This document shows positions 1 through 6,925 of a DNA stretch of 27,729 nt, one piece after another. Source of the stretch: a virus; IMG/VR virus record IMGVR_UViG_3300028394_001585, positions 1-27,729 of that record; one strand, written 5' to 3'. How positions within the stretch are numbered: position 1 is the stretch's first letter; each line of letters starts with the position of its first letter. The notes beneath the pieces were generated by a model that made no database searches, was not told where the DNA came from, and saw only the letters and a program-made list of their open reading frames with translations. A program made the position numbers and the translations under genes.

Positions 1-1476
1 TGATGAAGAGCAGTAGTCTTCCCAAGTATCCACAAGCTTCATAACTTTATTAACGTCAGGAAGTGGAACCTTTAGCACACGAGCAATGTCTCGCACGACA
101 CCTTTATCCTTAAACTGCAAGAATGTAGCAATAGAGGCAACGTGACGATACTGACGTACAAGGTAATCCTTTACCTCTTCACGTCGTGTGTCTTGAATAT
201 CTGTATCAATATCTGGAAAGTCATTACGTTCTGGATTAATAAATCGAAAGAACAGTAGACCGTGTATGATAGGGTCAATATCTGTAATGCCAAGAGAATA
301 GCAGAGTAGCGAACCAGCAGACGAACCACGTCCTGGTCCAACCATAATGCCTTCCTTCTTAGCCCAAGCAATCATAGAGCGTACAACTAGAAAGTAAGGA
401 CCAAAGTTCTTGTCCTTAATGATCGTCAGCTCCTCGTTAAGACGATCAATATATTCTTGGTTCTGATCTAAGCCTTTAGCCTTTAAGCCCTCCAGAGCGA
501 GGCTGAGGAGCTCTCCGTCTGGGTCCTGGTACTGAACAGGCAGTAGGTCACGGTAGTCTTGGATATCATAATCTTCAATCTTGTTTACAATCTCAAGAGT
601 TGCCTCATACATATCCTCACGGTCAATACCCTGAGCTTTCATGGCATCGTGCATCTCTTCATCTGACAACAAATGAATGTCAAACTTATTAAATGACATC
701 TGACGGTCTTCACCATAGAGGTAGTCGAGCTTGTCCATGAGATTGTCATACTTCTTTGTACCGTTGTATGTTGAATCTCCAACAGTTTTATTTGAGTATG
801 AGTTAAGGATTAGTTTAAGTTCTTGAATTTCTTTCTGGCTCTTATCTGAGTGATGGCAGTCAGGTGTGACTACAGGTGTAATGCCAAACTCGTCTGCAAG
901 CTCAAGCAACATCTTGTTTACTTCTGCAGGATTATGTGGCATAACCTCAATGTAATAGTCGTCACCAAAGATATCCTTACACCACCTGATGTGTTCCTTA
1001 GCATAGGCTAGATTGTCTGATTCAATTGCTTTAGCCAGTACCCCCGACAAACAGCCAGAGGTAACAATAAGACCTTCCTTGTATTTTTCAAGAATCTGCC
1101 AGTCAATACGAGGCTTCTTGTAGAAACCTTCTGTCCAGGCAAGTTCGTTAAGCTTATTTAAATTCTCTAGACCTGTGGTATTCTTTGCAAGAATAATAAG
1201 GTGATTATAGTTAAGATCAAGTGGGTCGTTCTTGTCTTTTTTATCTGTGTGGTCTAGGCGGTCTTTAGTAATGTACCCTTCAATGCCAAGAATTGGCTTG
1301 ATGCCAGCTTCTTTAGCAGAGCGGTATAACTCACGGTGTCCTGAAAGACTTCCGTGGTCTGTGATAGCAATGGCTGGCATTCCCAGTGCAACTGCACGAT
1401 TTACATATTCCTGTGGGGTAGCAATGCCATCGAAAAGCGAGTAGTGGGTATGAACATGAAGCCCAGCGTAACTCAT
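1..1476 (-). CDS. dnaE: DNA polymerase III alpha subunit, DnaE (C-family), 3' end cut by window
   Basis: This is the phage replicative polymerase, which extends DNA from primers at the fork. I translated it by hand: 492 codons are open from the ATG at 1476 to position 1, so the C-terminal part lies outside. The start has AAGGA 4 nt upstream. The N-terminal PHP domain holds all nine expected metal ligands: H7, H9, D16 (HVHTHYSLFD), H41 (ITDHG), E66 (GIEGY), H92, C142 (TSGCLSG), and D206 and H208 (PDCHH). The palm starts with a phosphate-binding loop GPGRGSSAGSL, followed by PDIDTD, whose D424 and D426 match the first two catalytic aspartates of C-family polymerases. The third is beyond the edge. 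It is the last gene of the primase/helicase/SSB cluster. The family assignment is very secure; the intact PHP site suggests, by family knowledge, built-in 3'-5' proofreading. Confidence 0.96.
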   Translation of the reverse strand, partial: MSYAGLHVHTHYSLFDGIATPQEYVNRAVALGMPAIAITDHGSLSGHRELYRSAKEAGIKPILGIEGYITKDRLDHTDKKDKNDPLDLNYNHLIILAKNTTGLENLNKLNELAWTEGFYKKPRIDWQILEKYKEGLIVTSGCLSGVLAKAIESDNLAYAKEHIRWCKDIFGDDYYIEVMPHNPAEVNKMLLELADEFGITPVVTPDCHHSDKSQKEIQELKLILNSYSNKTVGDSTYNGTKKYDNLMDKLDYLYGEDRQMSFNKFDIHLLSDEEMHDAMKAQGIDREDMYEATLEIVNKIEDYDIQDYRDLLPVQYQDPDGELLSLALEGLKAKGLDQNQEYIDRLNEELTIIKDKNFGPYFLVVRSMIAWAKKEGIMVGPGRGSSAGSLLCYSLGITDIDPIIHGLLFFRFINPERNDFPDIDTDIQDTRREEVKDYLVRQYRHVASIATFLQFKDKGVVRDIARVLKVPLPDVNKVMKLVDTWEDYCSSS

Positions 1477-1508
1477 AGAGTCCTTACGTTAGAAATGAAA
1501 AGTTTAGG

Positions 1509-1532
1509 TGGGCAGTTTAGTGTGTTTGCCCA
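1509..1532 (-). other. Weak hairpin between SSB and dnaE
   Basis: In the 68-nt gap between the SSB stop and the dnaE start, TGGGCA and TGCCCA can pair (6 bp) around a 12-nt loop. No T-run follows on the minus strand, so it is not a convincing terminator. It may be chance or a minor mRNA element. Confidence 0.2.
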
Positions 1533-1544
1533 GCACAGTCTTTA

Positions 1545-2195
1545 TTACCAGTCTGCGTTAGTAGCAGAGGTAATGGATGGAGCATCGAAACCGAAATAGA
1601 ATGCTTCCTGTTCAGCGTAAGGAATCTCACGAAGAACGTTTTCCAAGTTGTGGAACTCGTGGGTTGACCAGTCAAAAGGCTCTGTGTCAGGTCCCTTGGG
1701 AAGAAGCGTGTAACTTGTTTCAGTTCCCTGACCGTTACGCTTGATCTTCCAAACAACATTTGAAATACCCTTGGTGTCGTCAAAGTATTCCATCAATGTG
1801 GGTACAGCAGACTGCTTTGAGATACCCTGTGACCATACAGCCACGTAGGGGTCTTCAAGACCGTCTTCAACGAGGACGTTGCAGTAGAAGCGGTTACGTG
1901 CTCTCCAGCCAGACTTAGGCTCTTTACGAGCCATTTCACAGCCGTAGCAGCGACCTTCCGAATCGACTGTACAAGCAGCCTTACGCTTGTAGTCCTTTGG
2001 GTTGGTGTGCTCTGCAAATACACAAGCCTCTCCACGACTTTCATCGTAGTAGGGTGAATCTGCATCTAGCTCTTCTACGAAACGAATCGTAGCAGACTGT
2101 CCGTCAGCAAGCTTAAGCCAACGAACCTTTGTACCTTCGTACTTTGGTTTTTCGAGTAGGGCGTTTAGATTTTTAAGTCCCTTAATTGCACTCAT
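1545..2195 (-). CDS. Single-stranded DNA-binding protein, T4 gp32-like with zinc site
   Basis: This 216-aa protein probably coats ssDNA at the replication fork. The N-terminus (SAIKGLKNLNALLEKPK, then KVRWLKLADGQSATIRFVEE at about 24-42) looks like the first strands of an OB-fold. Residues H63, C75, C83 and C86 have the spacing H-x11-C-x7-C-x2-C. This is close to the H-x12-C-x9-C-x2-C zinc site of T4 gp32, and an aromatic/basic stretch (GWRARNRFYCNVLV) follows. A clearly acidic C-terminal tail is missing, though the end NADW is short and aromatic. It lies between primase and DnaE, which fits. The start has a strong AAGGAG site. No database match was possible, so the gp32 link rests on motif spacing plus context. 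Confidence 0.68.
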   Translation of the reverse strand: MSAIKGLKNLNALLEKPKYEGTKVRWLKLADGQSATIRFVEELDADSPYYDESRGEACVFAEHTNPKDYKRKAACTVDSEGRCYGCEMARKEPKSGWRARNRFYCNVLVEDGLEDPYVAVWSQGISKQSAVPTLMEYFDDTKGISNVVWKIKRNGQGTETSYTLLPKGPDTEPFDWSTHEFHNLENVLREIPYAEQEAFYFGFDAPSITSATNADW

Positions 2196-2222
2196 ATTTT
2201 TCTCCTTGTTTTGTTGAGGTTA

Positions 2223-3167
2223 TCAGTTTAGCATAGACATGATGGTTTTGTCAAATGCAACATCCAGATTTGCAATATCTTCATCCGTCATATCTCCAAT
2301 ATCCTTGTATTGTTTTTCTAGTGTGATCACGGATACACGAGAGCCAAGCTTATCAATAATCTTTGACTTCATGTTTCCTCCTGCTTCATCGTTATCTGCA
2401 ATAACTATTATGTTATTGAAATACTTCTTTAGCAATTCAATCTGTATGTTGGATACGTTAGAACCTAGAGTTGCTACCGCTGGAAATCCAACTTGGTCAA
2501 GGCGTATGGCATCGAAAGATGATTCAACTACATATACCTTGTCTGCTGTTTTGACCCTATGTAGGTTAAACAGAAGTTTTGATTTAGGCATTCCTGGAGT
2601 ATTCTTAAACTCCTTGCCTTCAATTGATCGACCAACAAACCCGATGCACATTCCATCTGGAGCGTGTACAGGAATTGTCACCATATCTTGTCTCTCAGAA
2701 AATCCAAGAGCAAACTTTTTAACTGACTGTTCTGTTACTGATCGACCTGCAAAGTAACGCATTGCACGAGGTCCTTCTAGTGCTTGCGTATTTAATCTTT
2801 TAATTAACAATTCGTCAAACTGTACATAGTCTGGCTTAGTATATAGTTTACGATTAATCTCTGACGTAAGGTCGGACTCAGTTGCTTTAGATTTAATAAA
2901 ACGTACTGCCTCAAAGTATGTACGACCAGAGGTCTTGACAACTAACTCTACTAGGTCAGCAACGTGGTGACAGGAAAAACAAAAGAATGTTCCGTTGTGC
3001 TTATCAACTTCACCTGCTGGTGAGCGATGATTAGGATGAAATGGGCAGAAGATAATGTAGTCTGAATCTACTTCTGATTCAATATCTACGCCTGATCCTG
3101 TAAGGACTCTTTTGATTTGTTCTTGTGTGTAGGAACTATTTTTGTTCCGTCTATTCCTGTTATCCAT
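2223..3167 (-). CDS. DnaG-type DNA primase (CHC2 zinc finger plus TOPRIM)
   Basis: It makes RNA primers for lagging-strand synthesis. The 314-aa protein has a CHC2 zinc finger near the N-terminus (C41-P-F-H44 and C63-F-S-C66). A TOPRIM catalytic core follows, with VYVVESSFDA (E215) and ADNDEAG (D258, D260) as metal-binding acidic residues, and KDIGDM at about 288-293 where DnaG proteins have their KDPDE-like element. It is much shorter than bacterial DnaG (about 600 aa) and lacks an evident C-terminal helicase-binding domain, as is common for phage primases. The start codon lies inside the preceding 108-aa gene (82-nt overlap, different frame). An AGGAAAG lies rather far upstream, so the exact start is less sure than the function. 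No other ATG occurs before the zinc finger. Confidence 0.93.
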   Translation of the reverse strand: MDNRNRRNKNSSYTQEQIKRVLTGSGVDIESEVDSDYIIFCPFHPNHRSPAGEVDKHNGTFFCFSCHHVADLVELVVKTSGRTYFEAVRFIKSKATESDLTSEINRKLYTKPDYVQFDELLIKRLNTQALEGPRAMRYFAGRSVTEQSVKKFALGFSERQDMVTIPVHAPDGMCIGFVGRSIEGKEFKNTPGMPKSKLLFNLHRVKTADKVYVVESSFDAIRLDQVGFPAVATLGSNVSNIQIELLKKYFNNIIVIADNDEAGGNMKSKIIDKLGSRVSVITLEKQYKDIGDMTDEDIANLDVAFDKTIMSMLN

Positions 3168-3412
3168 TGTGTTTTATTCTTTCCTAGGTATGTTCCATAT
3201 AGTGATAATTGAAATTCAAAAATTTCTTTCTCGTGGTTGTAAAAGATTGTAAAATCTGGGTCAAGATCTAGCCTGGGTGCGTACCCAGTTAGAATCATTT
3301 CAGTTTTTAACAGTCTAACATATTCTTGCTTTAGCCTTGGTATTGCAGCTTCGTCGTGAATAATGCCATCTAAACCAAATCGCTTGATTGATTTATGATG
3401 CTGATTTTGCAT
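3086..3412 (-). CDS. Small conserved-looking hypothetical protein between helicase and primase
   Basis: I do not recognise this 108-aa protein. It has an N-terminal helical part with many charged residues (ending about KTEMILTGYAPRLDLD) and a beta-like core, FTIFYNHEKEIFEFQLSLYG at about 54-73, followed by WITGIDG. The alternating pattern resembles a compact alpha/beta domain and not a chance reading frame. A GGAG site lies about 5 nt before the ATG and the start is 12 nt after the helicase stop, both expected for a real gene. The last 82 nt overlap the primase gene in another frame, which is unusual here. Its location suggests a replication accessory role, but this is only inference. Confidence 0.6.
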   Translation of the reverse strand: MQNQHHKSIKRFGLDGIIHDEAAIPRLKQEYVRLLKTEMILTGYAPRLDLDPDFTIFYNHEKEIFEFQLSLYGTYLGKNKTQWITGIDGTKIVPTHKNKSKESLQDQA

Positions 3413-3424
3413 ACTCCATTATAA

Positions 3425-4645
3425 CTAGTTATCTTCAAAATCTTTGTATTTATATAGACCCTTGTCGAAGTCAACCTGAACCATAAACTCACCCATAAAT
3501 CCATTACGGTTCTTACGGAATACACACTCAATAACATCTGAGTTAGCACCACGACCAAGAGCCATTACCCAGTCAGCATCGTAAGCAATTTGACGTGACC
3601 AAGCGGTTTGACCCAGTGTAGGAACAGTGTCTAGCTTATTAACATCATCTGGTGTTGCAGATGAAATAGCAATGATAGGCACTTCCTCAGAGATAGCCAT
3701 TAGCTTAAGTTCACGAGAAAGGTTCTTCATACGAACAGTTTCATTGTCTGACTTCTGGTTTGGTGACATTAGTTGTAGGTAGTCTACAATTACAAAGTCT
3801 GGCTTGTACTGGTCGATCTTCCCTCGCATAACTGATGGCGTAACCTCTCCACCAGAATCATTAGAGATAATGTGGAACTCAGACTTACCCTGAAGATTCT
3901 TTTCGTGCCAAGACTTAAGCATATCTAGCTCTACCTCGCCAGAAGACAGCTTGCGGTGCGACCAAAGACCATTGCCCATAATTGTGTAGACACGGTTACG
4001 AACCTCTGTCTCGCTCATTTCAAGGCTTACAACCATTGGTGACTTGCCCTGCTTCCAAGCCTGTACAGCAAAGTAAAGAGATAGCCACGACTTGCCAATG
4101 CCTGGATAGGCAAGAAAGACTCCAAGTTGTCCTGGCATAATGCCAGCAGGAAGATAGTTATCAAATCCAGGAAGACCAGTCTTAATGCCAATCTGTCCTA
4201 GCTCATTCTGCCTCTGCACATTTTCATAATACGCAATCGCATCGTCAATGTCTGTAACGTCAATGTCACGGATTGAGGCAGTATTCTTCTTAAGCTCTGA
4301 AGTCATTTGAATAAGTGACTCTAGGGCTTCTGTACCCTTGCCACCCTGCACATCTGCGGCAGTGTTGCGTAAGATATCTTTTAGGCTGTCATTAAGATAG
4401 TCTGCCTGTAGTTCTTCTAGGTGGTGCTTAGTTGCACCAACCCCATCAACAGGATGAAAATCACGGAACTTGTCTACTACAAGGGTAACAGGTGGGACAG
4501 TACCGTTATGCTCAGAGTAGTTCCTAATAAACTGCCATATGTCATTGTGAGTACGAAGAATGTTTTCCACGTTAGCTTGTAGTAATACGTGTACCTGCTT
4601 ATCCTGTAGTACTGCTGAGATAAGCTTTGCTTCTGAATCATTCAC
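3425..4645 (-). CDS. Replicative DNA helicase, DnaB family
   Basis: This 406-aa RecA-fold helicase unwinds DNA at the fork as a ring hexamer and works with the primase encoded next door. An N-terminal helical domain (about 1-125) leads into the ATPase core. Visible motifs are Walker A AYPGIGKSW (179-187), the catalytic glutamate in SLEMSE (E209), Walker B DFVIVDYLQLM (283-293), a QTAWSRQIAYDADWVM segment (346-361), and RKNRNG (377-382), the usual position of the arginine finger. The start is GTG: AAGGAAG lies about 9 nt upstream, and an ATG at 4641 is out of frame. The first 8 nt overlap the end of the 102-aa gene, so translation is probably coupled. Confidence 0.93.
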   Translation of the reverse strand: MNDSEAKLISAVLQDKQVHVLLQANVENILRTHNDIWQFIRNYSEHNGTVPPVTLVVDKFRDFHPVDGVGATKHHLEELQADYLNDSLKDILRNTAADVQGGKGTEALESLIQMTSELKKNTASIRDIDVTDIDDAIAYYENVQRQNELGQIGIKTGLPGFDNYLPAGIMPGQLGVFLAYPGIGKSWLSLYFAVQAWKQGKSPMVVSLEMSETEVRNRVYTIMGNGLWSHRKLSSGEVELDMLKSWHEKNLQGKSEFHIISNDSGGEVTPSVMRGKIDQYKPDFVIVDYLQLMSPNQKSDNETVRMKNLSRELKLMAISEEVPIIAISSATPDDVNKLDTVPTLGQTAWSRQIAYDADWVMALGRGANSDVIECVFRKNRNGFMGEFMVQVDFDKGLYKYKDFEDN

Positions 4646-4946
4646 TTAACCACTTCCTTGCTTGTTCACGGCGAACTGCTCGTTCGGATATGTCATTTTT
4701 TTGTTGTTGTTGTGCAGATATTAGATTATCTGTATAGTTTGCAAAATACTTCCATGTTGGGTTCTGTGCTACATCAAAATAATATTCTAATAGGTCATAG
4801 CACATAGATATGCCATATGACTCAATGAGTGCATCTGCAGCCCACTGCTCTACGTTTAAATTTACTAATGGCTTTTCCTCGTACTTTATAAGATAAAGCT
4901 TAGAGTATCTACTGAGCAAAGCCATTCGGTCTTTGCGTTCAGCCAT
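4638..4946 (-). CDS. Hypothetical protein upstream of helicase (possible helicase accessory)
   Basis: This 102-aa protein has no motif I can name. It is mostly helical in appearance, with an aromatic-rich middle (about 33-70: QWAADALIESYG, YDLLEYYFDVAQNPTWKYF) and a polar tail (QQQQKNDISERAVRREQARK). It begins by a TAATG overlap with the 69-aa gene and ends 8 nt inside the helicase gene, so the three are translated together. Small proteins directly before a phage DnaB are sometimes helicase loaders or replisome organisers. That is a position-based guess, because no AAA+ motif is present. Confidence 0.75.
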   Translation of the reverse strand: MAERKDRMALLSRYSKLYLIKYEEKPLVNLNVEQWAADALIESYGISMCYDLLEYYFDVAQNPTWKYFANYTDNLISAQQQQKNDISERAVRREQARKWLSE

Positions 4947-5155
4947 TACTTGCTATCGATCTCGTCTTTTGACTCGTTAATCTTTTCAACAAGTCGTGCT
5001 TCCACAAACTCGTACACACGGTCAAATGCCTGTTGTACAGTCTCACCCTCACGACGTGAATCCTCAACGCCTAGATCAATGCGGAGTGATTGAAAGTTAC
5101 CAAGATTGAGCGTATAGCCCAATGCAATGTTAATTTTTGTGTTTTCGTTTTCCAT
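4946..5155 (-). CDS. Small hypothetical protein with N-terminal beta segment and helical tail
   Basis: This is a 69-aa protein of unknown function. The first 28 residues read as beta strands (KINIALGYTLNLGNFQSLRI), followed by a charged helical second half (ETVQQAFDRVYEFVEARLVE, then KINES). Small proteins of this pattern occur in actinobacterial phages, as far as I recall, without a known role. A GAAGGG lies about 7 nt before the ATG. The stop overlaps the next ATG as TAATG. It sits between the MerR-like gene and the helicase operon. Confidence 0.78.
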   Translation of the reverse strand: MENENTKINIALGYTLNLGNFQSLRIDLGVEDSRREGETVQQAFDRVYEFVEARLVEKINESKDEIDSK

Positions 5156-5169
5156 CTCATACCCTTCGG

Positions 5170-5691
5170 TTAAATACTTTCAGACCAAACAGGAACAAAC
5201 CTGCCGTCTTCAGTTCTCGTATATGTCAGTATACCATCTCCCATACGTCTTGTCAACTCCTGTGGCGAAGGCGTAATGTCATTAGTAACCAGATTGTCTT
5301 TTCTTGGTCTACCAATGTGATAGGTAGCAAGTATATCACGAATGTCACGCACCTGTGATTCTGAGTAGTAACATCGAACTTGCCAGCCACGCTCTCCGCC
5401 CTTCTGAGAACCCATTGGTTCGGGGATTACTCCACGTTTCATAAGGCTAGGCATATACTTCTTGTGTCTGTTTACCATTGTTGCTGTCTCGCCTACAGTG
5501 TATGCTCTTTCACGATTCCGTTTAAAATCTGTAACTAAACAACTTTCAACTTGATCTTTAATAATGTTATATACGGACATTATTCCATTAGATCTATTAA
5601 AGTGATAGATGCGAACAAGGTCACCATTTAAAAACCAAACCTTTTTGCTACCTGGAATTATTGGGGCAGAATTATACTGCTCTCTGTCCAT
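5170..5691 (-). CDS. MerR-like helix-turn-helix DNA-binding protein
   Basis: This 173-aa protein probably binds DNA and may regulate phage transcription. Residues about 62-120 look like a MerR-type winged helix: RAYTVGETATMVNRHKKY is the helix-turn-helix, then the turn RGVIPEPMG, a basic stretch GERGWQVRCYY as wing, and SESQVRDIRDIL as the following helix. A basic patch GRPRKDN at 127-133 could act as an AT-hook-like minor-groove contact. The N-terminal 60 residues (KVWFLNGDLVRIYHFN) form a separate, unrecognised beta-rich domain. The first base of its ATG overlaps the stop of the 148-aa virion gene, and no good Shine-Dalgarno is seen, so it is likely made by translational coupling. It stands exactly between virion and replication genes. 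Confidence 0.75.
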   Translation of the reverse strand: MDREQYNSAPIIPGSKKVWFLNGDLVRIYHFNRSNGIMSVYNIIKDQVESCLVTDFKRNRERAYTVGETATMVNRHKKYMPSLMKRGVIPEPMGSQKGGERGWQVRCYYSESQVRDIRDILATYHIGRPRKDNLVTNDITPSPQELTRRMGDGILTYTRTEDGRFVPVWSESI

Positions 5692-6137
5692 TATACAGGA
5701 ATGCCAACGGCAATAAGATTAACTCGTACAGCAGCCGTTCCTGCTGTTTCAAATTTAATAATTCCCTCAATTGTGCTCGTGCTAACCTTTGTAAGAATTA
5801 CAGTAGAGCTTTTAGTTGCTTCAGTATTACTTTCACCAATAGTTTCTAACGATGTGGATACAATTGGTGGATACTTAAATGCTCTATCAAATGTATAGGT
5901 AAATGGCTTGTCGTCATTTGTTTTTACGCTAGTATTATCAATAACATTTACAAACCCAGCAACAGTTCTTACGTCGCTTGATCGAACACTACTAATAGCT
6001 TCTTTTGCGGTTTGTATTGAAGAGTATGAAGAAACACGAAGTCCAATCTCGTTCCATAAATTATTGATCTCTTCAATTATTCTATATACTAAGGCTAGGT
6101 CAAATGGCTGACCTCTATTTGGAAGTGGAAGTTTCAT
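5691..6137 (-). CDS. Probable tail fibre/baseplate-associated structural protein
   Basis: This 148-aa protein is likely a virion component. The N-terminus (MKLPLPNRGQPFDLALVYRI, then IEEINNLWNEIG) has a short helix suited to trimer formation. The rest is Thr/Ser-rich beta sequence ending in VRVNLIAVGIPV, a pattern typical of the last strand of small fibre-tip domains. It is the last gene of the tail block. There is no Shine-Dalgarno upstream; instead TGATATAAT lies 6 nt before the ATG (see the promoter entry), which predicts a leaderless mRNA starting at this gene. The exact role is not known. Confidence 0.7.
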   Translation of the reverse strand: MKLPLPNRGQPFDLALVYRIIEEINNLWNEIGLRVSSYSSIQTAKEAISSVRSSDVRTVAGFVNVIDNTSVKTNDDKPFTYTFDRAFKYPPIVSTSLETIGESNTEATKSSTVILTKVSTSTIEGIIKFETAGTAAVRVNLIAVGIPV

Positions 6138-6143
6138 ACTATT

Positions 6144-6152
6144 ATTATATCA
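6144..6152 (-). promoter_or_regulatory. Extended -10 promoter for a leaderless transcript
   Basis: TGATATAAT on the minus strand is a perfect extended -10 (TGnTATAAT). Exactly 6 nt (AATAGT) separate it from the ATG at 6137, so the expected transcription start is at or next to the A of ATG. The 17-nt gap has no Shine-Dalgarno. No TTGACA-like -35 is visible at 17 nt spacing, as is often the case with extended -10 promoters. It would drive the fibre protein, the MerR-like gene and the replication genes. Confidence 0.6.
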
Positions 6153-6154
6153 GA

Positions 6155-6925
6155 TTAGAGGGACACTCTGGTAGTCTTTGCAATTTGAAGAGATGAGTCT
6201 AAAACTTTACTAGTGCCTTCGATTTGAATTATTGCCGCTGCTGTTTGATAACGCAAAACACCATTCTGCGTTATTGCTGATTGAAAAGTGTAGGTTTTTT
6301 CTCCCTCTCCAGTTAATGGATAGGTTGCTAAATATCTATATTGACGATATCTTTGTTCTGGACTTGCAAGATTTGCTGTTGCAAAATAACCAGCTGAGAT
6401 TGATGTATTAGCTGTTGTATTACTAGAGTCACCAATATATCTAATGTAATATGGACTTGTTGTTAAATTAAGTTCAGTAATTTTCATATCTGCCCCACCC
6501 TCAGTAGCAGTTCCATTAAGTGCGTTGGCTACCCCAGCCACATCTATTAAATCGCCAACCTTAAAATTTTTAAGTTCTTCGGGAATAAATGTTGAAGTAA
6601 AATAAATAGTCTTAGTAGTTCCAACAGAGTTGACTGTTCCAGTATAAGTTGAAAGATCTATAGAATATGAAACAAATAGATCGTAACCAGATACATTGTC
6701 ATCTACCCAATCTACTACAAATTTTGTGGCTGTTAAATTATCGATTGAATTTGTGGTTGCCTGAAGTCTAGTTGGTCCATTTATATAATAGACTGGAGAC
6801 CATTGAGTGGTTTGATTAAGATCAGAAGATTTTACTTTATACCTAAGTGCAAGCTTATTGCCTGGCAGTCTAGGAGGAAATGATGCCGTAGATATTTTTG
6901 CTTCAAATATTTCTTGTTCAGCCAC
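6155..6925 (-). CDS. Baseplate/tail fibre protein with FnIII-like segments
   Basis: This is a 256-aa probable virion protein. Residues about 25-50 (LALRYKVKSSDLNQTTQWSP, then VYYIN) and 66-90 (TKFVVDWVDDNVSGYDLFVS) resemble strands of fibronectin type III-like domains, often used for host-surface contact. A later segment (FKVGDLIDVAGVANALNGTA at about 121-140) resembles the beta cassettes in the two neighbouring tail proteins. The start is GTG: the junction is TAGTG, with the upstream stop TAG sharing its G. No catalytic motif is seen. Confidence 0.72.
   Translation of the reverse strand: MAEQEIFEAKISTASFPPRLPGNKLALRYKVKSSDLNQTTQWSPVYYINGPTRLQATTNSIDNLTATKFVVDWVDDNVSGYDLFVSYSIDLSTYTGTVNSVGTTKTIYFTSTFIPEELKNFKVGDLIDVAGVANALNGTATEGGADMKITELNLTTSPYYIRYIGDSSNTTANTSISAGYFATANLASPEQRYRQYRYLATYPLTGEGEKTYTFQSAITQNGVLRYQTAAAIIQIEGTSKVLDSSLQIAKTTRVSL

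Noticed and set aside
171-371. Minus-strand frame of 66 codons within dnaE
   Set aside because: It lies in another frame inside the polymerase gene, over the highly conserved GPGRGSS and PDIDTD coding region, so it is a shadow.
1509-1532. Terminator between SSB and dnaE
   Set aside because: The stem is only 6 bp with a 12-nt loop and no T-run follows, so I list it only as a weak hairpin.
2239-2757. Plus-strand open frame of 172 codons
   Set aside because: It is fully antisense to the primase TOPRIM region, has no ribosome site, and its sequence is Ser/Ile-rich as expected of a shadow.
4639-4641. ATG near the helicase start
   Set aside because: It is not in the helicase frame; the frame begins with GTG at 4645, which has AAGGAAG upstream.
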